A stretch of DNA of 64,000 nt, from contig CM027377.1 of NCBI GenBank assembly GCA_015680905.1, positions 17,880,501-17,944,500 on the forward strand. Reading direction: 5' to 3'. Below, in pieces: positions 32,000 to 47,055 of this stretch; the first letter of the stretch is position 1, and every line of letters begins with the position of its first letter. Under the pieces are notes generated by a model, which had not been told where the DNA came from, searched no databases, and saw only the letters and a list, made by a program, of their open reading frames with translations. Position numbers and translations under genes: made by a program. The stretch comes from Coptis chinensis (taxonomy: Eukaryota > Streptophyta > Magnoliopsida > Ranunculales > Ranunculaceae).

Positions 32000-34277
32000 A
32001 TGCGGAGATCAAATAACTGGATTTCAATCTTGCTCTCTTTTTCTCTCCTTGCAACATTTGTTTCCTCTCAACAACCCCAACTCGGTTCTGCTCGTGTCTT
32101 GTTCCAGGTCAGTTTTCACTTTCTATGTACCCTGGATCAATAAATTAAACTTTGATCTTATTAATTAGCCAATCTATGCCCAGACAAATTACGGAGATAT
32201 TGAGTTCGGGTTTTACCCAACTGTGGCTCCAAAAACAGTCGATCACATATACAAACTTGTTCGTATGGGATGTTACAATACCAACCACTTTTTTCGGGTA
32301 AGTAATTATTGGAGGGTAATCTTTTCACAACTATATGATATTTAATATAAAAAATTCAAGTGATGTATGGACAGGTGGACAAGGGATTTGTTGCACAAGT
32401 GGCAGATGTCATAGGAGGAAGACAAGCACCTTTAAATGAAGAACAAAGAGAAGAAGCTGAGAAAACAGTTGTGGGTGAATTTAGTAATGTGAAACATAAA
32501 AGAGGTATTCTCTCAATGGGGAGATTTGATGATCCAGATAGTGCGGGATCATCGTTTTCTATACTTTTAGGGGATGCCCCTCATCTAGATGGTCAGGTAT
32601 AATGTGTTTCAACCTTTTTTTTTTTTTTTTTTTGGTGTGTCGGGATTTCTTGTAATTTTGGCTCACATGTATTGTTACTTCAGTATGCAGTATTTGGTAA
32701 GCTTACGAAAGGTGATGAGACGTTGAGAAAGCTCGAGCAACTTCCTACTCATACGGAAGGGATTTTTATTATGGTAATTTCATTTAATTTTTTACTTTAA
32801 CATATTTTTAGTTATTCCATTTGATTCATAGATTATAATTTGATTATGCTACCTGATAGCAAGATATGGAGTTTACTCAGCCAGGTTTTCTAGACTAGTT
32901 TTGGCTAGTAGACTTTAATTCCCTTAGAGTGGACCTGACAAATTTACTTGAAAGTTAACGAGTTAAGAGTAAGTCTGTCGGTTTAATTTATGTTAAGAGT
33001 GTATCTTTTACTATGTCTGGACCAATAAGTTTTCTACCCTTTCCAATTGAAAAGAACAAGAGTCGTAAAACCTTCCTCTTCCGGCACATGAATCTACTTA
33101 GGTGGTGTGAACAGCATCTGTCATGTATCTTACAGTTCTAATCATATTATGGTCTTTAAAATCATAATTGTTGGATGAGATGACATGTTATCCAACTGTA
33201 CTAGCTTCTTGGTTAGAATATGATGTAGGCATGACTCTCATTATGCTATGTGTAGCAATTGTGTGAGGGTGGTTACGTGTTGGTACTGACTGTTTCTAGC
33301 ACAAAGTTTTTCGTTGGATTTCCTGAACACTCAGTATCAGTAGCATGAGAGACCTCAGTAGGAAAATTGTTAGTTCATCCTCTTGCAGCTATTACTATGA
33401 TTTCTAAGGACTTGTTTTTCCTGTATTTTGCAGCCAACTGAGCGCATTACCATCTTGTCAACATACTTTTATGGTGAGCCTCTCTCTCTCTCTCTCAGTT
33501 CATCCCCAAGTACGCACTAGATAATGAAACTTTGCAATTAAATAAATAAATAAGTTAAAACTTAAAAAGTTTTCATATGACAAAACAATTTCTATTACAA
33601 TGGTGGAAACCTTATGTTTGCTTTAGGTGGTTTGCATGATCTCCCAATTTCCTTGGATGCTAGTCAACATGTAATTCTTTCTAAACTAGAGATAACTATA
33701 TGTTTGGCCAGTCAATTGTAGGGATCACATTTTAGCCATCTAAGAAGCAATGTTTTCTCTGTTAAGTCCTAAAGCTTCAAAAACAAATTTAGCTTTGAAG
33801 GCGATGGCCACTTGAAAGTTTTGAACAAATATCCTATATGGCCAGATCAGCCTGAAATACGAGAGCACCTCAATATACTTGTAGGCCTTCTTGTGTTGAG
33901 CTGAAATGGCACAAGCGGGGCAGTGAACCATTTCCACATATGTGTTTGATAATGAAAACAAGAATATGATAAGAGAGAACCCAGTTTGCTATGACAGTCA
34001 TCTTGCATTTATTGAACTGTGCTAATCTACTGATTTGATGAAGAGAATCTGAGAATGAATAGAACTGATGCATTAATCTTTCCATCTCTGCTAGATGCCA
34101 CATTGGAGACTTGTGATAGGGAACGAACTATTTTGAAAAGAAGGCTTGCTGCGTCAGCTATTGAAGTGGAACGACAGGTATACCACATTGCATTAAATCG
34201 CAAATTACAGTTGGTAAAATCACTAAAACCTAAGACTCTGTGTTATCTTCTTGCAGAGAATGAAGTGCTTACCTTAG
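32000..34277 (+). CDS. CYP23: Peptidyl-prolyl cis-trans isomerase CYP23-type, 225 aa, seven exons
   Basis: Exons: 32000-32107, 32184-32297, 32375-32596, 32684-32773, 33434-33473, 34095-34177, 34257-34277; all introns are GT-AG and the spliced frame is open to TAG. It encodes a secretory cyclophilin: a hydrophobic signal peptide (residues 1 to about 23) and one cyclophilin domain (about 32-200), then a charged tail with TCDRERTILKRRL and RMKCLP. From memory the chain follows Arabidopsis CYP23 closely, including its last residues. Of the cyclophilin active site, the Arg, Phe and Gln of FFRVDKGFVAQ are kept (R74, F79, Q82). The tryptophan and histidine of the canonical WLDGKH are replaced (H144 and Y149 in HLDGQY), so cyclosporin binding and activity may be weak. 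Intron 5 has a (TC)n run near 33480. The gene looks intact and faces the arogenate dehydrogenase gene head to head. Confidence 0.92.
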
Positions 34278-35113
34278 CTCAGTGATATAAGCAAAACACA
34301 GGAAACACCACTCCCTTTTACAACAAGAAACACAACTCAATGGGTAAGACAGTTTTCTGCCATTCCCTGTTGTTGGTCATAAACCCTGAACACACAAATT
34401 AGATAAGGAACTGCCTTTCCCTGTTGCTGGACATGATTCTTTGGTGCAAGTTCAAACCAAAAAAATGGCCAGTTCATGCAATACACTTCTCTTGTAATTC
34501 AATCTCAAACATAATTATATATCGCAGTACCTGTTTTTTCAGTTGGCGGAATTCGATGCTTACATTTAATGTTGTACGTGTCTTTTTAATTGACAAAATT
34601 CTAAAAATGCTCTTATCCACACACAGGTTTCTATATTTAACTAGTTCAATCTCTAAACAAATTCAAGATTTAGCTTATGTTTAAATTCAGCTATCTTGTA
34701 GTGCACTAGTAGTGCATGCTGTTATTTTGCTTGTGCAAGAAGACATAATACTGATAAACCCAATTTGCTTTTATATTGCGTATCACCTGTTAAATGACAA
34801 TACAACTGTCCAAGCTATTAAGGCTAGGCAAACATGTTGGTGAATGTTGAAGCTACTCTGAAATACGGTGAGTATAAAAGTGGTGTTTGAACATTTACAA
34901 GATCTGTTGGGATAACACAAACTATTTTGAATAACCATTGTAGCCTTAAACTAGACACCTGAAAACAAGTTGCCAACAAACTACATTGCCAATCCCATTT
35001 TTTTTTTGCTGTGTTTCCAATCCCATTCCCCATTGTAGACCAATGAGTATTGGTTTTCAATAAAATCTGGAGCTCAACATCCCAAAGAATCTATTAACTA
35101 TCTCAGAATTGCA
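34278..35113. other. Intergenic, between CYP23 and the tubulin pseudogene
   Basis: AT-rich sequence that should hold the 3' UTR of CYP23 near its left end. No ORF is supported. Confidence 0.5.
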
Positions 35114-36900
<1,787 letters not shown>

Positions 36901-37688
36901 TTTCTTTTTGTGTCGGTTGTTGTTCTTCTTCTTCTCTGTTTAAAGAGGAAAAAGATATAGCAGCAACAAGAAACTAGATAACCAAGAAAGCAAGATGAGA
37001 TGGAACAGTTGTGGCAGACCTATGAACTCTTAAAAAGAGGGAAACGTGCAATTAGCCGTTACACATTGTGTAATCCAATGTTTTGAGTTTCAAATTTGAA
37101 TTACCACAAAATCTGGAGGAAGGAGATTTTGAAATTTTCAAAACAGAAAATTATGAAAATTCCCTTACATTTCTGGCTCTCCTTATATATGTTGAACAAG
37201 TGTCAAGTCAAGGATACAAACATCACGCTCATACGTGATTTAAAATCAAATTCATTGCGAAGCAACATAAATGGTCGCAAGTTGCCAAAAAAAAACATAG
37301 ATGGTCGCAGTATTTCCAGAATGAATTGGAGATTTGGATACTCTTTTTTTTATTATTTTTTTTCTTTCTTTAGTAAAGATATCTTGATATTTGGAATTTT
37401 GGATACACCTAATTTGTAGTATCATACCCCACTGAACGAAACGCCAATATTTGGCAGAGTGTATGCAAATCCAGTGTCTAGTTAGGCAATGACGCGATTT
37501 CTATTAGGTAGTGATTCCTATTAGAACCTTCTCAGAAAAGTCTATCGGTTTTTGGCAAATGGCATGCACATCTGCATGCAAGCAAAATGCACAATACAAT
37601 TGCTCATGTTCGTCTCAGTTGTCATCCATTCATTCCACTGTACATCCATTGTCTCCTTTTCTCATGCTCTCCAGTTGTGAGTTGTGAC
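36901..37688. other. Non-coding stretch upstream of the tubulin pseudogene
   Basis: It contains the old promoter and 5' UTR side of the tubulin pseudogene, CT/TTC-rich near 36905-36945. No gene is supported. It ends with GTGAC (37684-37688), the left target duplication of the copia element. Confidence 0.6.
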
Positions 37689-38356
37689 TGTTGGAATCTA
37701 TAATGAGTATTTCAAAATACTTGTGTGTTGTTTAGTCCCACATTGGTGAATCACCACAAGTGAGGTATATGAGGTGATCTTTTGTGTTAGGAGGAGGGCA
37801 CAAAAGGCTTTGTGTTAGGAGGGAGGACTCACCCAAAGCCACCCACGCGCGCGCCCGCCCCGCACCGAGTCGCATCGTGTCGGGCTGTTTGTCTAGTGGG
37901 TAGTGAATTACCAATTGCCTAAACTTTCTTCAAGTCGGTGTCCTTCTCCCTCTATGATAACCGAACACAGAGAGTGAGAGACGCATAGAGAGAGAACTCA
38001 TGTATACCAGAAGTCGCTAAAACAGAAGTCTCGGATACGGTTATATTCTCGTTTCAGGGGTAGTCCGTTAAGTGCAAAAGTCGACCGGCTGTTAACCATT
38101 GAATCTGTTAGGAAGACATCATCGCATTGCCTTTAACCATTGGAAGAGGCGAAATCTTTCCTTAAGGATAAATCCAGCGAGGGTAGTCCGTTCTAGTGCA
38201 AAAAAGTTAACCATTAACCATTGAATCGTGAAGAAGGCGCCTTTGTTGCCTTTTCGCACCATTGGAAGAGGCGAAATCTTTCCTTAAGGGCGACCTAATC
38301 CGCCTTGGTTATTACACGTTATTTACGTCCTTGTTTTCTTTTATCCGCATACAACA
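37689..38356 (+). repeat. 5' LTR of the copia element
   Basis: 668 bp, TGTTGG...ACAACA. Clearly homologous to 41756-42620 and 58552-59387 but shorter than both. Confidence 0.88.
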
Positions 38357-41300
38357 ATCTTAAGGAAAGATCAAGATGTCTACACTGTTGACACCACGCC
38401 CGATCAAAGAAACCAATGCGAGTCATGGAAGTAACTTCGTCTATGAGAGATCTTTGCACCTCTCTGAATGCTCGCGAATTTACCCAATGTGTCAAAGATT
38501 GAATCCTTTAGCGGTTCACACTTGGCGATGGAGAGAAAGGGTGTTCACAGCCCTAGATGTACTCAACTATGCAAAGTATCTCATCGATAAACACCCATGG
38601 AGGGTTCTAATGATTTGAAAGAAATCAAGCCGCTTGGCTCAATGGGAATAAGGTATGTCGTCATGCTATTTTGAGTACCTTGTCAATGAAATTTTTGATA
38701 TTTATTGTTCAAATAAGAATGCACATGATATATGGGAGAGTTTGAACAAGAAATACATAATAGAGGATCTTTGGTACTTTCGAAATATGCTATTGGGACT
38801 TTTCTAAAGTTCCATATGAGAGAGGATAGAGATGTAACGCCTCAAATCCATGATTTTCATGTCTTTGATTAATGATTTGAAAACCGAGGGTATTAATTTA
38901 CGAAACCTTTGTTCTTTGGATGTTTGATTGAGAAACTCCCCGAAGTCTTGGAAACACTATAAAAATAGTATGAAGCATAAGCGTAAGCAGATGACTCTTG
39001 AGGATATGATCATTCACATTCACATAGAAGAAAAGAACAAGACTCGGGATGAGGTGTTGTCTAAGGAATTCCATTCTAAAGCCAATATCATTGAAGGTAA
39101 TCCCAACAAATCTAATAAAACCTCTAAGAAGCAGAAGTCCAACAAAAATAAGAATTTCAAGGTCAAAGGCACTTCTTTTAAAAGGAGTGGTACTGGCAAT
39201 GGAAATTGTTATGTTTGTGGTAAACCCTGGACATAGGGCTTTTCGGTCCGGATACAAGAAAGACACGATGATCCTCCCAATGCTAATCTAGTTGAGGGAG
39301 ATTATATTGTTCTTCTTTGTTGTGTCACAAGTGTTCATAGCCTTTGGGAAGAGGAACCGGGTACTAGATTACGGTGCCACCCGCCGTCTGTGGTGATGTT
39401 GAAGCCTTCTCGGACTACATACTAGTGAAAGATGAAAAGGTCTATATGGGTGACTCTAGGTCTGTTCTGTTGAGGAACAGGGCAAGGTTCTTCGAAGAAG
39501 TTAACCGGGGAAAACCCTTTCACTTAGTAATGTTCTTCATGTTCCCGAGATTCGTTAGAATCGATTTTCGTGTCCCTCTTGGGAAAAGTCGGCCAAGGTG
39601 ACTTTTGAGAGTGACAAGTTTGTTCCGACAAAGAATGAGGGTTTTGTTGGTAAAGGTTATTGTAATAACAAATTGGTCTTTTCATGTTGAATGTACTTGA
39701 CAACATTATTATTAATAAGAATGAATTATACGCTTACTTGCTTGACTCTTTTAATATATGGCATGGTAGACTAGGACATGTGAATGTTCAGTATATGAAA
39801 AGGATGAAAGCATGTGGTTTATTGTCTAATATTTTTTATTTTTCTAATGATAAATGTGAGATATGTGCTGAGACTAAAGCCACGAAGAAACCCTGTAGAA
39901 CTGTGTCTAGAGATAAAACTGGATTACTAACTCTTATTCATACGGATTTGGGTGAATTCAGAAGTACCATGTCTAGAGGGGGGAAGTTTTATTATATTAC
40001 ATTCATAGATGATTTCTCTAGGTACACCATGGTATATTTACTTAGACACAAGCATGAGGCAGGTGAGATGTTTCTCAAGTACAAAGCTGAAGTTGAAAAC
40101 CAGCTTAACTGTAAGATTAAGAGACTTCGGTCTGATAGGGGTGGAGAATATGAGTCTAACCCCTTCTAGGACTTTTGTGACAAGAGTGACATTATTCATG
40201 AGTCCTAGCCTTGATGTTGTGAGAAACACCAAGATGTTTTTATCCTCCCAATTTGAAATGAAGGATTTGGGAGAAGCTGATGTGATTCTTGGAATCAAAA
40301 TCATCGAGAAGCTTGATGATGGTTATCTGCTTTCAAGAGCATTATGTTGAGAAGTTTTTGAATAAGTTTAACTTTTATGATAGTAAGCCCGCGTGTCGAC
40401 ACCTTATGAGGCAAATAGTGAACTTGGAAAAATGCTCAACATGATGTACTTCGATCTAGATATGCCCAAATTATTGGTAGTCTCATGTACTTGATGAATT
40501 GCACTAGACGACATTGCTTATATAGTTAGCGGGCTAAGCTGAGGATACACTCATTGTCCTAGCCGGGAACATTGGAGTGCCCTTAGAGACTAGCCAAGTA
40601 CTTGGGAGGAACAATGAATTACGGCATAAGGTTTAGACAAACTCCCACTGTGATAGAGGGTTATTGTGATGCAAATTTGGATATCGATTCTCATGATATC
40701 AAGTCCACTAGTGGTTATATTTTCACCCTAGGTGGAGGTGCGATCGCTTGGAAATCTTCTAAGCGGACCTTGATAGCTCGTTCAACCATGGAGTCAGGAG
40801 CTTATTGCTTTAAATAAAGCAAGTCTTTGGAAAGTGGCTTAGAAACCTCTTGGCGGATCTTCCTATTGGTACAAAACCGCCTCCAATTTGTACCTATGCA
40901 TTGTATTTGTCGGTATGATAGCAAAGGCAAAGAGCAAATTGTATAATGGGAAAAGCGGACATATTAGATGCGAGACTACGGTCTATAAAGCATTTCTTTG
41001 GAATCTGGAGTTGTGGCTCTAGATTATGTGAGGTTAGAGTTAAATTTGGCCGATCCTCGACAAAACCACTTAACAGGGGAGACAAGTGGTTGATATGTCG
41101 AGGGGATGGGACTTTGCCTTAGATAGAGGGCGACGGCGGCAACCCCACCTATGTGATTGGAGATCCCATGAAGTAGGTTCAAAGAAAAAAACAAGTCATC
41201 TAAATTCTCACGGTATGCTATTGTCTTTATTTAAGGCGTCCCTTTATGACTAGATAGCATTATTGTATACTTTGTATAACTTGAATAGCAATGAGAAAAA

Positions 41301-41755
41301 GGATGAGTTATTTTACTCTTAATGGAATCCATAGTCCATTATTTTTTATGAGATAGTGTATTTTAACCGCTATGTACACTTGATGGATATCCACCCACGT
41401 GAATGTAGAACTGGGTCGGTTCTTATGAGTATTCAGCAAATACTCTAGAGCATTCACATAACAAAAGCGTATGAGGGCCAAAAAAAGCAACACCGCATGC
41501 GGGCATATAATGAAAAAGCAATGTGGGTGCATGTCCTCTATTTTACTACAAGGGAATGTTGGTTCAAAGATTTTTTAATCCACCACTTTCCGTATTATAA
41601 GACATGTTACCCTATGATCGGTTCAAGCCCGAAAAGCACCAGTATCTTATGCATTGTTTTTTCGATTCTCTCTGGCATTTTGTTAACCCATTTCTTTTGT
41701 AATATCCTATTCCAAAATAGTGGGGGACTATTAGTATTTTAAAATAGTGGGGAAT

Positions 41756-42620
41756 TGTTGGAATCTCTAATGAGTATTTCAAAATACTTGTGTGTTGTTT
41801 AGTCCCACATTGGTGAATCACCACTAGCAAGTGAGGTATATGAGGTGATCTTCTAGCATAAAGGCGTGCCCTTAGGGTACAAAGGCTTTTGTGTTAGGAG
41901 GGAGGACTCACCCAAAGCCACACACGCGCGCGCCCGCCCGCCCCGCACCGAGTCCCGTCGTGTTGGGCTTGGGCTTGGGCTGTTTGTCTAGTGGGTAGTG
42001 AATTACCAGTTTCGGCTGGAGTCCCACTTCCAGTTGGATTCTGTCTCAAAGCTTGAGAGTTCTACTTCAACTTGGTTTTGTGAAACCGACTTGGAGAGGT
42101 GTCCTTCTCCATCTATGATAACCGATCACACCTCTATATAAACACTGTTGTGTTCATAGAGAGAGATCAATCATAGAACACAGAGAGTGAGAGACGCATA
42201 GAGAGACTTCGTGTATACCGGAGTCGTCTTTGCTGCCGCCTCTAGATTGAGAGAGTCGGAAGTCATGTTTCTTTGTCTCTATACATCGTGAAAGCAGTAA
42301 CTTCGTGGATCTTGTCCCTTCACCTTCATCACACCTACACCTAATCGGAGAAACAGATAAGTCTTTATTCTTCTTCTCTTTCTCTTCTTCTTGTCGACCC
42401 CGAGAGAGTTATATTATTGCCGTTCTAGAGGGTAGTACGTTGCTCTAGTGCAAAATCATACCGCTGTTAACCATTGAATCCGTGAGGAAGGCGCCATCGT
42501 TGCTTTTCGCACCATTGGAAGGGGCGAAATCTTTCCTTAAGGACAGCCTAATCCGTGCCTTGGTTATTACCTGTTATTCTGTCCTTGTCTTCTATTGTTT
42601 TCTTTTATCTGCATACAACA
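41756..42620 (+). repeat. 3' LTR of the copia element
   Basis: 865 bp, preceded by a purine tract (AATAGTGGGGAAT). It contains CTATATAAACACTG near 42133, the likely LTR promoter. Confidence 0.9.
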
Positions 42621-42625
42621 GTGAC

Positions 42626-44625
42626 AAATACACGGAAGGGAAAAATCAACTACCAAGTACCAACTATGGGCAAGCAAAATGGAGAACCTGGTTGTACAGT
42701 TGTACTTGCACACAGCACATGTGCACAACAAAGTTTCAGGTTCGACTTTCGAGTGTTCGACCATCCAAACGTGAATGGGCTTCTTCTAAGAAGTGAGGCC
42801 AGTCCATAAATTATATCGTCTGTGTTGGACTTTATCTCGGTCAGATCCATTGTCAAATTCATGAAGGCCGACCTTACACACGCAAGAGTGAATGATTGAG
42901 GAAACTGGAGCTGGGGTGTGTGAACTTCGAAGAAACTGAACCTCGCGTGTGAACTTTGAAGACACTATAGAAAAAAAATGATCACATTAGTGATTCACAC
43001 TAGTGATTAGTCTAATGTAAGGACTTATTATATTTCTAATTTCTAAATAACTTCACCCACTTTTATGCTTAATTAAGCGGTATATTATAATTCTTGGAAT
43101 CTTTGCTTTTCCTTTATTAGAAGTTAATAACATATGTTTTAGACCTAAAAAGTTGAGCAAAAGCTTACAAATAATGTAATTTATGTACTTCAAGACATGC
43201 CAGGTTTAAAACTTTGGTCTGTAGTCTCTGCTTTATTAATCTAATCTTTATACAGCCAGAATGGGAGCTTAGGACCAAGGTCTAATGAGAGTAGCCATGT
43301 GATTATACACATTTACACTGATGAACACTCAAACTAACTTCTTTTGGTGGTCCTATAATGTCCCTAAAATCAAGTGCAAGATAAGAAGAAATGAAAAATC
43401 AATACGTATAAAACAATTCCTTCATTGTTACTTCCAACTAGCTATAGTGATCAGCATAGTTTAGGAGTCCATGTGTTTTGTTCAATCACAATATTCCTTG
43501 TTGAAAGTTGAAACACAAACTCACAATATTTCTATAGGGATGATACCGTATAGTATCTGCCAAAGCTATGAAGATCATATTTGTGATTTAAATGACTTGC
43601 ACTCTCTTAGCTTTATGTTTTCTACGATTATAGTAATAATTCAACTAGAAAGGTTGATCATAGGTTTCTGAACATTGATCTTAATCGCAGGTAATAGCAA
43701 TTTTTAGAGGGTCGATCATAGTTCATAGGTTTCTAGGCAATTTTCTTTCATAAGAGAATCATGAGCATTACGGAAAACTTTTTTTAATACAATTTTCTGC
43801 TTAATTAAATGGTCACATTGCCAGTTTGCCACTATCCAAAACTATATATATATTAAAAAATATAAAGATTGTCACTCCAAGACTCTGTTGCATTCGAGGA
43901 AGCTCTCTCTTCCTCTGAGGGTATTGTATTCAATGAAAATGATAGATGTATGGCACTAGGGATGAATCAAATTATCAAACACAATGATCAACCTAATACC
44001 TTGATGGACAACAATTGTAGCTACTTAGCTAAATTTATTTATTGATAGTCAAATTGATTTGTTGAGTATTCTTTGTGGGCTTAGTTCGTGAGTGGGTGCT
44101 TGAAGCCTTCAAACGGTAGTTCTAAAGTTCCATTGCTGGTCTTTTTGCAGACTGGCTGGACCATTTCCAGGAATTCCAGATGGTTGGAACCGGCAAATTG
44201 GGTCCTCAGCTCAATTTGTTGATTAGAAGTAGTAGGGCTAAGTAATTTATGGAATTTGGGACACAAAGTCCCACCCATTTTAGATACATTCTTTTGGAAG
44301 CACAACTACAGAACTACTGGCTAATAATGATAATGATCAAGGCTAGCTAGACGCTAGAGTGTTCGTACATTATGGTACGTGTGCTTGTGTAGAACACTGA
44401 ACACTACAGTAAACCAAGCTTCACTTTGTTTTTTATTGGGTAACTGCCAAGCTAGGTTTACTTGTATTGGGTCTCTACTCCTGAATCCTGATCAAATCAT
44501 CGAAGTACATATATTCAGACTTAATCTTCACAATCAAATTATTCAAACCACAAAACCAATAAAGGGAAATCGCCTACATTATGGAGCACATACAAAACCT
44601 AAACTCAAATATACATATAGGGAGG
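42626..44625. other. Flank within the duplication, no supported gene
   Basis: ORFs of 66-104 aa occur, repeated identically in copy B, but none shows a domain. No other structure was recognised. Confidence 0.5.
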
Positions 44626-45015
44626 GGTTTTAGAGACATATTTTATCTTAACACATAAACAAATTTAAAATCTTCAAGACATTTATAAGTTTTGGATTAG
44701 GTTAATTTTTTGTAGATATGATATCCTAATTATTCTAAATATTATCATAAATAATCGAAAAAATAAAAAAATTTCAAACTTATCAAATGTTGTTAACAAT
44801 TTACAAAATTTAGCTAATTGTAGACCGTTCATTTTCACCATTTTTGATACTATATTTGTCAAGTTTAGAAATGTTTGATTTTTTTGATTATTTGTGACAA
44901 TGTTTAAATAGTTAGTAAATTATATCTACAAAAAATTAATCTAATCCAAAATTTATAAATACCCTAACGATTTTGAGTTTGTTTACGTATTAAGATAAAA
45001 TATATTTTTAGAACC
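44626..45015. mobile_element. Foldback MITE, copy 1 (unit A)
   Basis: The left arm GGTTTTAGAGACATATTTTA and the right arm read in reverse complement (GGTTCTAAAAATATATTTTA) match over well over 100 bp, including TTTGGATTAGRTTAATTTTT and TTTGTAGATAT. It is about 390 bp, AT-rich, with no coding. A clear target duplication was not seen, so the superfamily is open. Confidence 0.75.
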
Positions 45016-46218
45016 GTTCTTAATGTCCATTGCAATCTTTTGCAATAACCCAATAAAATCTCTATCTAAATTTTCTTCAGACTCGACCACCATGCATGTG
45101 AATATACCAAACTGCCAATACACCAGTGAAGACTCCTTGATCCATATTAATATATTTGGAGTCGTGTAGTACTTTATAAGAAAAGTTGATAAAATGAGAT
45201 ATTATTGCACGATTAATAACAAACAGCTCAATCTCGTTGGTGCACTTAACATGAAAGCTCGCGTCCCTACCTTGACTGTAAGTCTGTAACAAAGTTTTCC
45301 CCCAATTACCATGATTTTAAGTTTGAGCTGCTGAAGAGGTATTGAGATCCTGGTTGTTGAATATTATAGAGCTATTAAATATCCGTAACAAGGATTGGTG
45401 ATACAGTTACTAACATTTTGGACCTTAGCATGTACTGGTCTGTTGTAATGATAATACAGCTCCCAACCCAGTCACTTGCACCAAAATGTCTGCGGGGAAT
45501 TGAAGCTCTATAATTGTAACCGAATCTGCACTACTCAAATGATCAAATCACAATCTCTATCACCAAATGTTGTAAATGCTAAGTTGCTAACCCCTGAACC
45601 TAAAAAAGAGTAGCATGTGCAAAGTAGGGATGAGCATTCAAGTTGGTACCTAAACCGGATCATGTGTCTCTAAAACAGCATGCATTACCTTTAGTTGTGG
45701 GCTTGTGATTTGATTATAACTTGATTTAGTTATTCCTAACCCAGATTCCTAACCAAGATGACCAAGAGACAAACAAGTACAATTCTTTGTTGGTAGTCTG
45801 GGCGACCGACTACCACCCCTTGGCAATTTAAAACTATATTTTTCATCTCTTCTAGACTTCTATCTAGCATTAAGAGGAATAGATGATTCGGGGGACCACA
45901 CCCATCACATTTCTTATTTCTATCCCACCACCAGTGGATTTCCAAATGGTAAATTGAACTGTATACAAATGAGAATAGTGCCGAGTAGTGGTTAGGGCGA
46001 CGAGTTTAACAATGTCTATCCATGGTTCAGAGACCATCGTTCAATTTCACCGGCAATTAGCTAGGTATGGTTAGAAACCATGAAAGAGTTGTGGAAATGT
46101 CTGTAATTCTGTATAGGGAAGAGATGGTATCCACTATCCACTACTGTCCTTAGCTTGTTTATGTATCAAATTTCCATGTCCGTGGTATCCCTCCCATTGA
46201 TAAAAAGAACAAGAAAGG

Positions 46219-46600
46219 GGTTCTAGGGATATATGTTATAAAAACATGTAAACAAACTTAAAATTGTTAGTGTATTTATAAGTTTTAGATTAGTTTAATA
46301 TTTTGTAGATATTATCTCATAACTATTCTAAACATTATTATCACAAACAATAGAAATATTATAAATTTACCAAATATAGTATAAAAAATTGTGAAAATGA
46401 ACTGTCCACAGTAGTCAAATTTCTTAATTTATTAACTGCCATTTAATAGGGTTACAAGTTTCGAATTTGAATAATTTTTTGTGACAATGTTTAAAATAAT
46501 TAGAAAATCATATATACAAAAATTTAGCCAAATCTAAAATTTAGAAATACCCTAACAATAAAAAATTTGTTTACGTGTTTTCGTAATATATTTCCCTCAG
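46219..46600. mobile_element. Foldback MITE, copy 2 (unit A)
   Basis: Same family as 44626-45015. The left arm GGTTCTAGGGATATATGTTA pairs with a right arm whose reverse complement starts AGGGAAATATATTACG. It shares the interior TTTGTAGATAT, AATATAGTAT and TGTGACAATGTTTAAA motifs. Confidence 0.75.
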
Positions 46601-46618
46601 CTCGAATCTTCCAAATCA

Positions 46619-47046
46619 TAGTACAAAATATTCCGATATATCGTGATATTTGGGGATATCTATCTAGATTTCAGAAAAAGATATATAAATATCACGATAT
46701 GTTCGATATGTTCAGAGATATATACGACTGCAAATATCGGTAATATTTCGACAATATTTATGATATTTATGATATTTGACGATATTTAACGATATTTTGT
46801 ATATATAATAATTTTATTTAATATTTACCATTATATTTTAAATAAATATAAATAATGTATCATGATATATCAAGAAATATCTACAATATCCACAATATCT
46901 ACGATATTTGTCGATATTTTAGATATATCCACAATATTTACATGTGAAACAATGTCAAATATCCCCAAAGAGATGAATATATCTACGATACATATCTAGA
47001 AATTGAATATCGATAAATATCCATATTATGATATTTTGTACTGTGC
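46619..47046. mobile_element. AT-rich foldback element, 428 bp
   Basis: Ends AGTACAAAATAT and its reverse complement ATATTTTGTACT (47031-47042). The flanks TCCAAATCA (46610-46618) and TCCAAATAA (47047-47055) form a 9-bp target duplication with one mismatch, suggesting a Mutator-like MITE. The interior is dense in GATATTT and its complement AAATATC, so most of the element can pair with itself. Confidence 0.6.
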
Positions 47047-47055
47047 TCCAAATAA

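Larger units (their letters stand above)
37689..42620 (+). mobile_element. Ty1/copia retrotransposon with both LTRs, broken
   Basis: Two LTRs bound the element, 37689-38356 and 41756-42620, each starting TGTTGG and ending ACAACA. The target duplication GTGAC is exact at 37684-37688 and 42621-42625, so this is a single insertion. Internal parts in order are gag (about 38376-39236, with a zinc-knuckle start), protease region (about 39370-39600), GAG-pre-integrase and integrase (about 39684-40169), a remnant of RT (about 40230-40350), and RNase H (about 40602-40820). The internal region is short for the family and broken many times. The LTRs differ in length and sequence, so insertion is not recent. 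The 3' part is duplicated at 57847-59387. Confidence 0.92.
41063..46556 (+). repeat. Duplicated segment, copy A
   Basis: It matches 57847-63324 in direct orientation at an offset of about 16.77-16.78 kb. It comprises the last part of the copia interior, the 3' LTR, the right target duplication and about 3.9 kb of flank. The flank is almost identical between copies (a few single-base or small indel differences seen by eye). The apparent right limit at 46556 is where copy B is interrupted by another element, so the true duplication may continue. Confidence 0.93.

Noticed and set aside
37096-37419. 107-aa lysine-rich ORF upstream of the copia element
   Set aside because: AT-rich low-complexity frame without a domain.
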